Assembly (NCBI GenBank): GCA_025403435.1 | Contig: JAJQZP010000047.1 | Location: forward strand, 1,364,001-1,428,000 | Reading direction: 5' to 3' | DNA: 64,000 bases | From: Artocarpus heterophyllus | Lineage: Eukaryota; Streptophyta; Magnoliopsida; Rosales; Moraceae | Part shown: piece after piece, positions 25,562 through 37,300 of the stretch | How the letters are laid out: each line of letters opens with the position of its first letter | Numbering within the stretch: position 1 is the stretch's first letter | Translations under genes and position numbers: made by a program | Notes under the pieces: generated by a model | The model's database searches: none | What the model was told of the DNA's origin: nothing | The model's input: only the letters and a program-made list of their open reading frames with translations

Positions 25562-26579
25562 TTTGTAAAAATTTTTCATTTTTGAGTGTTATTTTGTAAG
25601 TTTTTGTGAGTCATAAAATTAAAAAATTAAAAAAATATTTTGTAAATATTAGTTTCTTAATAATAAATGTTTTATTATTTTGTTTTCATTTCTGAATTTG
25701 ATATTAATGTAATATTATTTTGTTCTTTTTTTCTTTGAACTGTCTAACTTTATGAACCCTCAAGTCTTCAATTTTATTTTACATTTTTATGTGTTTATTT
25801 TTCAAAGTGTTTGTAAGCCATTCTTTTCGCACATGCACTGTGATGCTTAATTATGTTAGTAAATCAAAGCTATGAATATTTGGGTTTTGTTATTTTGTGA
25901 ATATAAACAATTAAGGGTAGTAACACTTAATTAATTATTTAATTAAATAAATTAAATGATAAATCAAAAAAGAATAGAATAAATAAATAAAAAAAGAAGA
26001 AAAGAAACAAAACGAAAGTGTAAATGAATAAAGTGCGTAGTGCTGTAAATTAATGAATAAAGTCAAATAAGTTTAGTTTTGTATCCTTTTTAACTCAAGT
26101 AAGTAACTTCTAAGGGGTGCTTCAACACCTAGCACTTTAGGCCAATTGGTCTGAAAGTTACTAACTCAAAACTTGTTAAAAGGGTTATGAAGAAGCTTAA
26201 AAGAATCAAACATTGCACTATCGACAATTGTAAAGTTTGTTTAATTTGTGTATATATTTTTGTTTTAAGTTTCTGCTCTTTAATCGTTCTAGATAATAAA
26301 TTTGCAATGTTGTTGTCTGCAAAAGTGATTTAAATCAAAATAACATAATAATTTTATACATAGTTTATTATGAAACTTCATAATTATTTATTATCCCCTT
26401 TTCACTAAATTGGCTTGCATACATTTTGTTAAATAGCGTATAAATTATTCAAATAAAATTTTTGTTTCGTTAGTCTATTTTGTTAGGTGAATCAAATTAG
26501 AGTTAAATGGTTTGCATTATGTGGATATTCAGTAAATCATTTCAAAATTTGGGACTAGCAATAGTCTGGTTAGAGGGTG
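25562..26579 (+). other. 3' interior of gag-only element 1, no gene
   Basis: AT-rich non-coding stretch ending in GGGACTAGCAATAGTCTGGTTAGAGGGTG immediately before the 3' LTR; the last bases are a mutated polypurine tract. The same GCTAGCAATA plus G-run arrangement precedes the minus-strand LTR at 19816-19845. Confidence 0.6.
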
Positions 26580-28688
26580 TGATGAGACCATGAAAATGCA
26601 CATTTCGTAGGCTAAATATCATTATTTTGCATTAGTATTTCTCATTAAATCTTCTAATTAATAGCATTTTGTGTTAATTAGCATTTTTATATCTTAGTAT
26701 GTAAATATGTCTAAACTATGTTTTTAGTGTGTTTTTATGTTGTAATAATATTTTTAGTAATTTTTAGAGTCATTTCGGTATGTTAAATATTAGTTAAGTT
26801 TGAAATTAGTCAAAACCACAAAAATAATTAGTGGTAATTTTATTATGAGTCTTACTTTATTTGATAGTGTGTTTTAAGTTTGTAAATATATTTTATAATA
26901 TTTTTAGTAATTTCTACAAATATTCTGAGTCTTAAAAATTATATATGTGTCAAACCAAAGAAGGTTAGAATTTTAGAAGTTTGTAATTATTTTTATATAT
27001 TCTAATGTAAAATAAATATCTTTTAAAATTATTGTAAATATTTTGTGTGTAAAATAATTAATTTTAGTGTGTTTGTTAATTTTAGATTTAAAACCTAGAG
27101 AAAAACAGAACCAAAATGGGCAACATTGGACAACAAATGCATTAAAAATTCTAAAGATTCGAATTTGCCTCAGTGGAAGCCATGTGGCATACTCCAATTG
27201 GCACGTGCATCATACACGCCAATAGCAGATGCGTCAGATGCCAGTGCCAGGTCCACGTGTTGGAAGTATCTTAGATGCCTCTAGTCTTGTGCATGCATTA
27301 AAAGATTCAGCCTATGAGCTCGTGATCTTGTTCATCGATTGTGAGATCCTAGGGCTCATGTTCACCCAAATTTGGTCCCACCAGAACCAATCTTTCTTCG
27401 TGTGTCTCAACCATCAGATTGCTCAATTGACACTAGAAATCGAGTTGTACTTGCATCGCCTGCCACCGCATCATATTGAATGCAAGCCAAAGATTCGCAT
27501 AGATGGGAATGCTAAAATGTGTAGGAAAAAAGAGACAAAGTCACAACTTGTATTTATCCAAATAAAATGATAAAAAAAAATAATTATGTTATAATTAGTT
27601 AAATAATATAATATAATATATTATTAAAAAATAAGAATATGAAATTTTTAGTCACTATAAAGGGGGTGCACCTCTCCTTCCTTTATTTGTTTAGCTAATG
27701 AGATTCTAGCTCAGCAATCTCCCCTTTTTGAAGGGGATGCTACTAGAGCACTCATCCGACGCTACTAAAAAAAATAAAATGATGTCTAAATTTGTATAGA
27801 GAGTCTGGTGAGACAGAGAGATGAGCTTGTACGCATAGCACTCTGGTATGGACTTTAACACTATATCTACTTTGTAACGCTTATACTTTTATGGCATAAA
27901 TTATATTTTCAAGTTTTTAATAATTATTGTTAGTATTATTATGTTACCTAATTCTTACATAAATTCTTTATGTAATTTAATTGTGTTGCATAATTAATAT
28001 TGATAATACTAAAATTATGCTTGTTTATTAAGTTGAGTATTTGTTGTATTATAGATATGAACTAGTATAGTAAATACTTGGTGATGCTTGATTATTGTCA
28101 ACAGAAAATGGACAATATATTCTTAAACCATTTAATGAGACGAGGCTTTGTCAGAATTAATGCAAAAATTTATCCTATTTAAATATAACAATTTTGATTT
28201 ATTATTATCTTTTCTATCTTAAAATTATGCTAATTATAAGTATAGTGACAGTGGTAATGATTTTCATTATTTGTGTACCAAATCATTAGTGAGAGATTAT
28301 TATTTTACTACTTTTTATAGGAAAACCCTTACTATATTACAGCTTGTTATATTGTCACCTTAGGTTGACTTATAAAATTAGTAAATATGCTTACAATTAA
28401 TAGGAAATGATATAATAAATCAAATGATTTAGATAATTTATTTAAAAATAAAATTCTATATCAGTTATGTAATATACCAGGGATTCTCAAAACTTTATCG
28501 TTTTAATTTATGTTTTAAAATTTTATTTTAAAATTCTCAAAAATATTTGTTCTCTTTTAAGTTTTGTTTTGAGAAATCCACTTTAAACCAAAAATTTTTA
28601 ATCTTTCAAAAACCCACATCCATGTGGATGCTACAACATTTTTATGTTACATACATTCGTGTTAAAAGAAACATTTTGGGTAGAACCA
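26580..28688 (+). repeat. 3' LTR of gag-only element 1
   Basis: 2109 bp, starting TGATGAGACCATGAAAATGC and ending TAGAACCA, followed by the duplication ATAGG. Same content and order as 20129-22066 with many substitutions. Confidence 0.85.
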
Positions 28689-28693
28689 ATAGG

Positions 28694-28869
28694 TTAAAAG
28701 TATCATATAATTAGAAGTTTTGCAGAGTGACAATATGATGGTCTTACTAATCAGCGTCTGAAGATAACCTTGTCCATCCTTTTACTATGACCTTAGCAGT
28801 CAAAGGTTTTATGGAAGACATGAGGATGCGCAATATGTCACATTTACTCGCATAGGGTAATTGGGACAT
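28694..28869 (+). pseudogene. Copia RNase H C-terminal remnant and polypurine tract
   Basis: After the ATAGG duplication the copia frame resumes. One frame near 28755 reads DNLVHPFTM, a match to the DNLADPFTK string that ends copia RNase H, and is followed by copia-like tail sequence. GGGTAATTGGGACAT just before the 3' LTR fits a decayed polypurine tract. Confidence 0.65.
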
Positions 28870-29167
28870 TGTTAGGATTGGTGCACTAAGAGATAAATAT
28901 TTTACATGCATTTATGACATTTTTTGGTGAAATTAATAATATGAATATTACATGTATTAATAATGGTCATCATACTACTATCATATCAATGATTGCATGT
29001 TAGTATACATATGATCCGTGACTATTAGAACCAAATATTGGAATTAGACATATATGGAGTTTATATGTAGAAAAAATCTTATTCAAAGATTAATAGTCTA
29101 AATTATATAGTCTGCAGTCTATGTATAGAGCTGGGCACTTTATACATGAAAAGGCTGTAATGAAGAT
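28870..29167 (+). repeat. Copia 3' LTR, left part
   Basis: Aligns with the first part of the 5' LTR (7679-7975), for example TTAATAGTCTAAATTATATA in both. It is cut at 29167 by gag-only element 2 and continues at 46275. Confidence 0.85.
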
Positions 29168-29835
29168 TGATAAGTTAGTTTTAGGCTAATTAATTAGATA
29201 ATTTTCACTTAATATTTTTGTTAGTTTTTAGCAATTTATAAGAATTTGATAGTGTTTTATGCTCTTTTGTAGGTTTTGAGGAAAAAGACACATCTTGGCA
29301 AAGTGTGAGGCAAAACAGATCGAAAAACAAGCAAAAGTAGACTCGGGATGAAATGGAGCCTGGACACTAATTGTTGGGCACTTAGGCATTGTTACAGATG
29401 AAGTTTCACACAGAAAACCCAAGAACACAGTGCCTAGGCGCCACAATTTGGACGACTAGGTGCCATTTGGAACGACCGATGTAGCGCCTAGGCATGACAA
29501 TCCTGGCGCCTAGGCACTACTTTGAAGCCTAGGTGCTACAGAGAGGGCGCCTAGGAGCCAGTTTGATAAAAATCCATGGGCAAGTATAGCGCCTAGGCGC
29601 TACAATCCTGTCGCCAAAGAGCCATTACGAAGCCTAGGTGCCAAAAAATTGAGCATAGGCGTCATTGCGATCCCAATTCAAATTTTAATGTAATTTTGTT
29701 TCAAAATTGGCCCTCCAAACCCTAGCTTATAAATAGAACACTATGAATGGTTGGAGCACAAATTTTAACAAAGAGAAACTGTAGAAAAAAGGAGAGAACT
29801 CACTACTTTGGAGAAGAAGAACGGTGCAACGGTGC
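29168..29835 (+). repeat. 5' LTR of gag-only element 2, part A
   Basis: First 668 bp of the LTR, ending in the GGTGC target duplicated by the chromovirus (29831-29835). It holds the GGCGCCTAGGCGCC array. Confidence 0.85.
29378..29661. repeat. Palindrome array, CTAGG units at about 21 bp (5' copy)
   Basis: Degenerate copies of GGCGCCTAGGCGCC, a perfect palindrome. CTAGG-type cores start at 29434, 29456, 29488, 29510, 29529, 29551, 29593, 29614 (degenerate), 29634 and 29655. Intervals are 22, 32, 22, 19, 22, 42, 21, 20 and 21 bp. An outlying degenerate unit lies at 29382. Confidence 0.85.
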
Positions 29836-30091
29836 TGTAACACCCGCCTATTTTATGTAATGGACCACGTTAAGTTAGTAACGTTGTTAAGGAATTTTAT
29901 TAATAAATTACGTTATATGATATGATATATGATGTAAATGTTACTAACTTTTTATGTCAAGTTTTGTGACATGTGACAGGTGACAACCGCATAGAATCGT
30001 TGTGCTCTAGTGTTCATGTGAAATTTTAAATGTATGTTTATTTATGATGCAATGATGTATGAATGTTTTATTGTATGGCATTTAAGGACAA

Positions 30092-30221
30092 TTCGGCAGG
30101 CTGAACTTTTAAGATCGGCAGGCCGAACATTCTGCCCGAGATCGGCAGGCCGAAGAAACCCATCGGCAGGCCGAACTTGGCGGAACCGGCAGGCCGAAGG
30201 GAAAAATCGGCAGGCCGAACA
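30092..30221. repeat. Palindrome array, TTCGGCAGGCCGAA units, AG orientation (5' LTR)
   Basis: Six units with cores starting at 30094, 30116, 30143, 30164, 30187 and 30208, spaced 22, 27, 21, 23 and 21 bp. Each unit is an inverted repeat TTCGGC/GCCGAA around a central AG. The 3' LTR repeats the same spacing. Confidence 0.9.
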
Positions 30222-32269
30222 CGGTGATGAGCAGTCAGCGAAAATCTCTCCAAATTTATGGCTGAGTTAATTACGTTAAATGAGTGATTTAATGTGATTA
30301 ATTGGCATAATAATGGAATAATTTTGTCAGTGAAGGAAATAAAAAGGTTGACTTTGCATTGATTTGTGTCAATTTAAATGGTTTCCAATTTTAAGTGGGC
30401 AAAACATGGAAAGTTGTGCGTGATTGTTTGGCTTCCTCTTTTCTCTCCTTCCTCCACGCCTCTTGCCTCTCTAAACAGTCAGAAAATTCTGACTTAATAA
30501 AGAGTAATGAATCCTCATTATTCTCATTATGTTAAAATTGTTTTTAACGTTCTTTTCCCTCAGGATATTTTCTCTCTCTCTCTGTTCTGAGACATTTTTT
30601 GATTTTTTTTCTCTTCCTCTTCTCTTCTCCACGAGTTCTTCCTCTCTCTCTCTCATGAAAATTCTCTGCAAATGTTGAAAGAAAAAGTCATATTTTGTTG
30701 GTTGAATTCAAGGACTTTAAGAAGAAATTTCAAGGTAAGAACTTTTTCGGTGTTTTTGAAAAGAAATTCTTCTCCTCAATTCGTCTACAATATCTTTCTC
30801 TAGGTATTGTATTTTGTCTTGAGTTTTTATTATGATGTTCATGTTTGTATTATGCGATGTTTCTTCACGTTTCATGTCCTTTCGATATTTTTATGAAAAA
30901 ATGAATTTTCTGTCTTCTACCCCTCACAGTAAAATGTTATTGTTTAATTTTGATGTATGAAAATGTAATGTTCATTCAAGGGGTAAATATGATATTTTTC
31001 CTGAAAATTGACAAGAATATGCTTGTGTCATGTATGATGAATGTAATTTTGAGTTATGTGAAATTTTATGAGATTATGTTAAGAAAACTATTTTAACAAT
31101 GATATTTTTGGATTTTGTTTTATAAAATGTTTTATATGTTTAAATAATTTTGTTGATGATGAAATAATTTTATGCATGGAAATAAGATGTTAGGGTGTAT
31201 TTTAAACTATTAGAAAACGTTTTCAAAAGATTTTTATGTTTGTAATGAATGAGATGAAAATATATGTGATGATAATTTCATGTTTTCACAATGATGATTA
31301 TGGGTTATGTGATGAATGTATATATAAATGAATGTTATATGCATGGATGTTTTATGATATGTATTAATTTTCATTGCATCTTTAAATGGATAAATGGCAT
31401 GAACACTCAAGGAACGAGCACTACGAGACCGCGGCGTCGTCACCAAGAGCATTTTTAAGGTTAAGTAAGCTAGCGTTAAGGTAAGTATATTCTTACCTGC
31501 AACATGACACATGTTTTTACAAGGTTTGATGTTGTGTTCATCATGATATTCATAATGATTTTTATGGATATTTTCCCTTAAGGATTTCTATGAAATATTT
31601 TTAGGATTTAAAATTATGCATGATGATTATGACATGTTTCAAAGTATGAAAATTATGTACATATATATGTATCACGTAATAAGTGTTGCACACTAATGTA
31701 ATGTAATGATGTTTTATGATGTCATGTTTGGTTTGGGATTAGCTACCCTTTTCCTTTCATGACGGCGCGCTTATGATGATGTTTATGGTGCAACACTAGG
31801 GCCCTTAAGATAAAAATGGAATACGTTTTAAAATGATCAACGTAATGAAAGATATGTTTCTATGAATTTGTGCTTAAGGCACTTTTATGATATGATGACA
31901 ATGATGATGATGATGTTTATGAAATGTTTAAAATTGTGAGAATTATATGTACTTACTAAGCATTAGCTTCATCATGTTTTATGTCATGTTGCAGATAAGG
32001 GTAAGAAAATCATGGACTAGGCAGAGGACATGGGAAGGCGTGTGAGCACTAAGCATGATGAATTGTAATCGGAAGCATGCCAAGATGAATGCTGTTATGT
32101 TTTTAATTAAGTTATATATTTTGAACATATGTTTTATGTTAAGTTTGAGGAATACTTATATTATGGTTTTATAAGTTATTTTATCATTTTTTATGAATAA
32201 TGAACTTCCGCTATATTTTACAAAAAGTTGGTTTGTTTGAAAATTCAAGTTTTCTCAAAGATTTTGTCT

Positions 32270-32740
32270 CAGTCAGCCTGTCGAACATTCTTTGTCGGCC
32301 TGCCGAAGTCTAAAAGTTTGGCCTGCCGATCATTTTTTTGGCCTGCCAAACGTGGATAAGTTTTTGTTCTGAATTACAAAGCCTCTGTCGGCCTGCCGGT
32401 TGAGGGAACTCTGGCCTGCCGAACTGTGGGAGTAAATGAATTTTATATGATGTGTTGATTAAGGAGATTTGATGTGATGTTTTGTTAAGTCCTAATTTTT
32501 TTTACAACTTAATAAACCTATATTATTAAATAAGTTCATGATTAATTTAATGTATAATTGAATAAATTATGATATGGAATAAGTTAAATAATGTTATTTT
32601 AAATAATGATAAGTTTTAAAAATATATATATATGATGTATAAATGGATCCTGCCAAACGTGGATAAGTTTTTGGTCTGAATTGCAAAGCCTCTGTCGGCC
32701 TGCCGGTTGAGGGAACTCTGGCCTGCCGAACTGTGGAAGT
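32270..32740. repeat. Palindrome array, CT orientation, near the 3' end of the 5' LTR
   Basis: GCCTGCCG cores start at about 32276, 32298, 32321 and 32341 (spacing 22, 23, 20), then 32391 and 32414 (spacing 23). The last pair recurs at 32698 and 32721 in the tandem duplicate. The central dinucleotide is CT on the plus strand, so these units are inverted relative to the array at 30092. Confidence 0.85.
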
Positions 32741-32955
32741 AAATGAATTTTATATGTTGTGTTGATTAAGGAGATTTGATGTGATGTTTTATTAAGTCCT
32801 AATTTTTTTTACAACTTGATAAACCTATATTATTAAATAAGTTCATGATTAATTTAATGTATAATTGAATAAATTATGATATGGAATAAGTTATATAATG
32901 TTATTTTAAATAATGATAAGTTTTAAAAATATATATATATGATGTATGAATGGAT
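32342..32955 (+). repeat. 307-bp tandem duplication within the 5' LTR
   Basis: Copies 32342-32648 and 32649-32955, both starting CCTGCCAAACGTGGATAAG. A third CCTG follows at 32956, so the duplication ends in 4-bp microhomology. The 3' LTR has a single copy, so it arose in this LTR after insertion, or was lost from the other. Confidence 0.9.
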
Positions 32956-33098
32956 CCTGGTTAAGTTTGTTTAAGTACTTTTATAATCAAAAGTACCGTA
33001 TAAGTTTGTTATTATATATATGTTTAAAGTTTAAGCAAGTACGAAGGTATGAATGTAACGACATCTGTGACGTCCGAGCTAAGGGGCGTTACAGGCTT

Positions 33099-33111
33099 TG
33101 GTGTCAGAGAG
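33099..33111 (+). other. Primer binding site of the chromovirus
   Basis: TGGTGTCAGAGAG, five bases after the LTR end, is close to the initiator-Met site TGGTATCAGAGC. Confidence 0.75.
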
Positions 33112-33309
33112 ATTTTTCGATTACAATTCATATCGCCACACATCAATCCAAGTCTTCCAAGTAAGTATGTTATTAAGTTAGGTGTATTGATACAAGTATG
33201 ACGATAAGATTAAGGTTTGTATGTTTAATGATTAACGATCTAGTAGTGGAAACCTGTCTCATAAATGGAAGACTATTTTCTAAGTCTTAATTCTTTTAGG
33301 AAATTAACG

Positions 33310-34376
33310 ATGGACAGACATAGAAGAATGCAGACTCGCACCCAAACTAATGAAAGACTCATGACGATGATCGCTGAACTGCAAAGGCAATTGGAGGATC
33401 AAAGAAGGGAGATTGCTGCTTTAAGGGCCAATGGCTAGAACGATGAATGACGAGGCAATGACGTGCCTCCTCCTCCGTAGCCACAAGTCAACGAAGTCCC
33501 TGTGCCTGCTGCTGAACCAAGAACGGCATATCAAGAACCTCTTCTGGTCAGATGGAAGAGGGTTAAGCCAGCAGACTTTGAGGGTTCAAAGGATCCGCTA
33601 GTAGCTCAGGGATGGTTAAAGACGATTGAGGCCACTCTACGACTTATGGATTTCACGGACAATGAAAAGGTCCTCTGTGCCTCATACTGCCTCACCATGG
33701 AGGCCAGGATATGGTGGGATGGTATCGAACAGAGTAGGAATGTTGAAGAGATGACATGGGCTGACTTCGTTCATGAATTCAACACGAAGTTCTTCCATAT
33801 GAATGTCATGAGGAAACATTATGAGGATTCGAGAGTTTACGCCAAGGGGATATGTCAGTCACAGATGTGGTGACAAAGTTTGACCAGCTTGCTCGTCTAT
33901 GTCCAGGAATGGTTATGGATGAAGGTGAAAGGGTCAGAAGACTGATCAAAGCCCTTAGGCCAGATATTGCTGCTATTATGGATGGGGCAAGTCCGCCAAG
34001 GACCCAAGAATAGGTTGTTATGAGGACCCAACGTGCTGAGTTTCATCTGTCCAAGCTAAGAAGGAACCAACCACAATCGGCTCAACAGGTCAATAATGCA
34101 AACAACCAGAACCGCCCTCCCCACAGGAACAACAACAACAACAACCAGAACTGGAGGAACAATAAGAGGAAGGGTAATCCTCAAAACTAGTAGGGCCAAG
34201 ACAACAAAAGGCACAATGATGGTCAGCGCAACAACAATGAAAGGCGATTTCAACCATGTGCTAAATGTGGAAAGAAACATCCAGGGGAATGCCGATTGGG
34301 GACAAAAACCAATGTTTCATCTGTGGGCGTGAAGACCACTTTGTAAAGAACTACCCCAAGCTGATGAATGCTAATG
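33310..34376 (+). pseudogene. Chromovirus gag, inactivated
   Basis: The start is ATG at 33310 with a coiled, charged N-terminus (MTMIAELQRQLEDQRREIAA). The retrotransposon gag domain follows at 33502-33995, with AQGWLKTIEATLRLM and LTMEARIWWDGIE visible. A basic Asn-rich stretch then leads to the zinc knuckle [12 protein letters not shown] (CX2CX3HX3C, near 34257-34292). Gag would package the RNA. Breaks: in-frame stops at 33436, 33448 and 33478; a one-base frame change near 33850; stops at 34011, 34188 and 34191; and another frame change near 34305. A second knuckle in the pol frame, [14 protein letters not shown], has lost its final cysteine. Confidence 0.85.
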
Positions 34377-37300
34377 CCCGGCAAAGAGCTCCTCCTCAAG
34401 CCCAGCTGCATCAGATGCAAGCCTCCCTTGAAGGGCCACTAATTAGTCAAGGGAGAATTGAAGCTCCATCGACAAATGCCCAAATCTATGCCATGACAAA
34501 AGAACAAGTTGCTGCCGAAGCTTCTTATGTGGTCACAGGTCAAATAACAAGCTTATCTAATGATGTTTATGTTCTTTTTGATACGGGTGCCACGCATTCT
34601 TTTGTATCTATGTCACATGCTAAGAAGTTAGGGGTTCGGTTAGAGCCTATGAGACAGGGATTCACTACGACACTACCCTCCGGGGAAGTGATATTATCCA
34701 TGCATTGTTTGCGTGCAATACCCCTATGGATTTCTAATAGGGAACTTTTTGTCGACCTCATTGTGATCGACATGCATGACTATGACATGATTCTTGGGAT
34801 GGATTTCCTAAGCAAGTATAATGCCTCAATCGAATGCCGGAAACGAAAGGTGATCTTCCATCCTGAAGGTGATATGAAGTTCATTTATGTTGGCGAGACC
34901 AGAAAGAAACCCAGCATGTTTCTATCGGCAATGAAAGCAAGGAAGCTTTTAGCAAGTGACTGCATGGGTAATCTGGCGAACATTGTAGACAAAAGGCAAG
35001 AAGAAAAGACAAGAATTGAAGATGTACATGTTGTTCATGAATATGAAGATGTGTTTCCTAACGATTTGACGAGTCTACCGCCAGAAAGAGAAGTTGACTT
35101 TGAGATTGAGCTCGCTCTAGGCACCGATCCAATCTCAAAAGCACCTTATAGAATGGCCCCAGCAGAATTAAAAGAGCTTCACACGCAATTAAAGGAGCTA
35201 CTTGACAAAGGTTTCATCAGGTCAAGTCACTCGCCATGGGGTGCTCCAGTTTTATTCGTAAAGAAGAAGGATGGCACTATGAGACTCTGCATCGACTATA
35301 GAGAGCTGAACAAGGTGACGATTAAGAACAAATATCCGTTGCCTCGAATTGATGATTTGTTTGATCAGCTCAAGGGTGCATCGGTGTCCTCAAAGATTGA
35401 TCTACGGTCAGGATATCACCAGTTGAAGATTAAAGAAGGAGATATTCCAAAGACTGTTTTCAGGTCGAGGTATGGTCATCATGATTTGTGGTTATGCCTT
35501 TCGGTCTGAGGAATGCACCTGCTGCCTTTATGGATTTAATGAATCGGGTATTCAAGGATTTCCTCGATAAATTTGTTGTTGTATTTATCGATGATATTCT
35601 TGTCTATTCAAAGAATCAAGAAGAACATGAGGAGCATTTAAGGATTGTGCTAGAGACTTTAAGAAGACATCAGCTATACGCAAAGTTCTCCAAATGCGAG
35701 TTTTGGCTTGATAAAGTGTCATTCTTGGGGCATGTTATTTCAAAGGATGGGATTATGGTGGACCCTGCTAAAGTAGAAGCTGTACTCAATTAGAAGCAAC
35801 TGATGAATGCAAGTGAAATAAGGAGCTTATTGGGTCTAGCAGGTTACTATCGGAGATTCGTAGAAGATTTCTCCAAGATAGCAGCTCCACTCACGAACTT
35901 GACTCGCAAGGGAAAGAAGTATGAATAGACGGATGCATGTGAAAAGAGTTTTCAAGAACTGAAGAAAAGACTAAAGATGGCTCCAGTGTTGGCAATTCCT
36001 GAAGGTAATGATGGGTATGTTATTTATAGTGATGCATCCAAGATGGGTCTCAGAGCTGTATTGATGTAGAATGAAAAGGTGATTGCTTATGCTTCAAGAC
36101 AACTAAAGGATTATGAAAAGAACTATCCTACTCATGACCTCGAGTTAGCGGCAGTCGTTTTTGCGTTGAAGATATGGAGACACTATTTATATGGGGTCCA
36201 ATGTAAGATCTTCACTAATCATCAAAGTCTGAAGTACTTCTTCACGCAAAGAGACCTGAACATGAGACAACGAAGATGGCTAGAGTTGGTGAAGGATTAT
36301 GATTGTGAAATCCTTTATCATCCTGGTAAAGCTAACCGAGTAGTGGATGCCCTAAGTAGGAAGTCAGTTGCCATGTTGATGTCAATGCAAGCAATGTCTC
36401 CACCTTTAAGGAAGGAAATTCTAGACTTTGGTTTAGAACTTATAACAGTCCAACTATCAGCACTCTCTCTTGCTCCGACGATATATGATGAAATTTGGAG
36501 TAAGCAAGATAATGACGTAAGCCTTGTAAGGATCAAGCATGAAATAAAAGAAGAAAAATGTCAAGAGTTTCGTATTGCGGATGATGGAACTCTGTACCTC
36601 AAGGACCGATTATGTGTTCCCAATGTTGATGATTTAAGGGAAAAGATCTTGGCAAAAATTCATGACACTCCTTACTCTATTCATCCAGGTGCAACAAAGA
36701 TGTATAATGATCTAAAAGGTAATTTTTGGTGGTTTGGAATGAAACGTGATGTTGCAAAGTATGTGAAGAAGTGTATGACATGTCAACAAGTAAAGGCGGA
36801 ACACCAGAGACCTGGTAGCGAACTACAGTCTATCCAAATACCGGAATGGAAATGGGAGGAAATAGCAATGGTTTTCATTACCGGCTTACCCAGAACTACG
36901 AATGGCTATGATGCAATTTGGGTAGTTGTGGATCGGCTGACGAAGACGGGGCATTTCATTCCTATCAAGATCACTTACTCTATGGAACGGTTAGCGAAAC
37001 TCTATGTTAAGGAGATTGTACGACTTCATGGGATTCCCAAGTCAATCATCTTAGATCGTGATGGTAGGTTCACATCTAAGTTTTGGAAGAGTGTACAGAC
37101 TGCAATAGGAACCAGGCTTCATTTCAGTACAGCTTTTCATCCTCAAACTGATGGCCAAACAGAGAGGACGAACTTGATTTTAGAAGATATGCTACGAGCT
37201 TGTTCTCTCGATTTTAAGACCAGCTGGTGTAAAATGTTGCCATTAGCAGAGTTTGCTTACAACAACATCTTTCAGGCGACAATTGGGATGGCACCATATG

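Larger units (their letters stand above)
20129..28688 (+). mobile_element. Gag-only Ty3-like (Athila/Tat-related) non-autonomous element
   Basis: LTRs 20129-22066 and 26580-28688 both start TGATGAGAC and end GAACCA. A perfect 5-bp duplication ATAGG lies at 20124-20128 and 28689-28693. The primer site resembles tRNA-Asp, as in Athila/Tat-type elements. The 4.5 kb interior has an Athila-like gag remnant and no protease, reverse transcriptase or integrase, so mobility would need enzymes from another element. A CACTA transposon has inserted in the interior. The target was copia RNase H sequence: AGAAGAATGAACGT before and TTAAAAGTATCATA after join into the conserved copia TKHI..KYH region. The two LTRs differ at many positions, showing age. 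Confidence 0.85.
29836..33093 (+). repeat. 5' LTR of the chromovirus
   Basis: 3258 bp. It is longer than the 3' LTR mainly because of a 307-bp tandem duplication at 32342-32955. Palindrome arrays lie near both ends (30092-30221 and 32270-32740). CT and GA-rich low complexity fills 30566-30650. Confidence 0.9.

Noticed and set aside
30092..30221. CRISPR-like array (short palindromic repeats at regular spacing)
   Set aside because: The gaps between units are only about 7-13 bp, the units are 14 bp, and the array lies in both LTRs of a plant retrotransposon. There are no cas genes and the window is eukaryotic.
31234..31512. 92-codon minus-strand frame, repeated at 39353-39631
   Set aside because: The same position in both LTRs, so the repetition reflects LTR identity; the translation is low-complexity (His and Ile rich) with no known motif.
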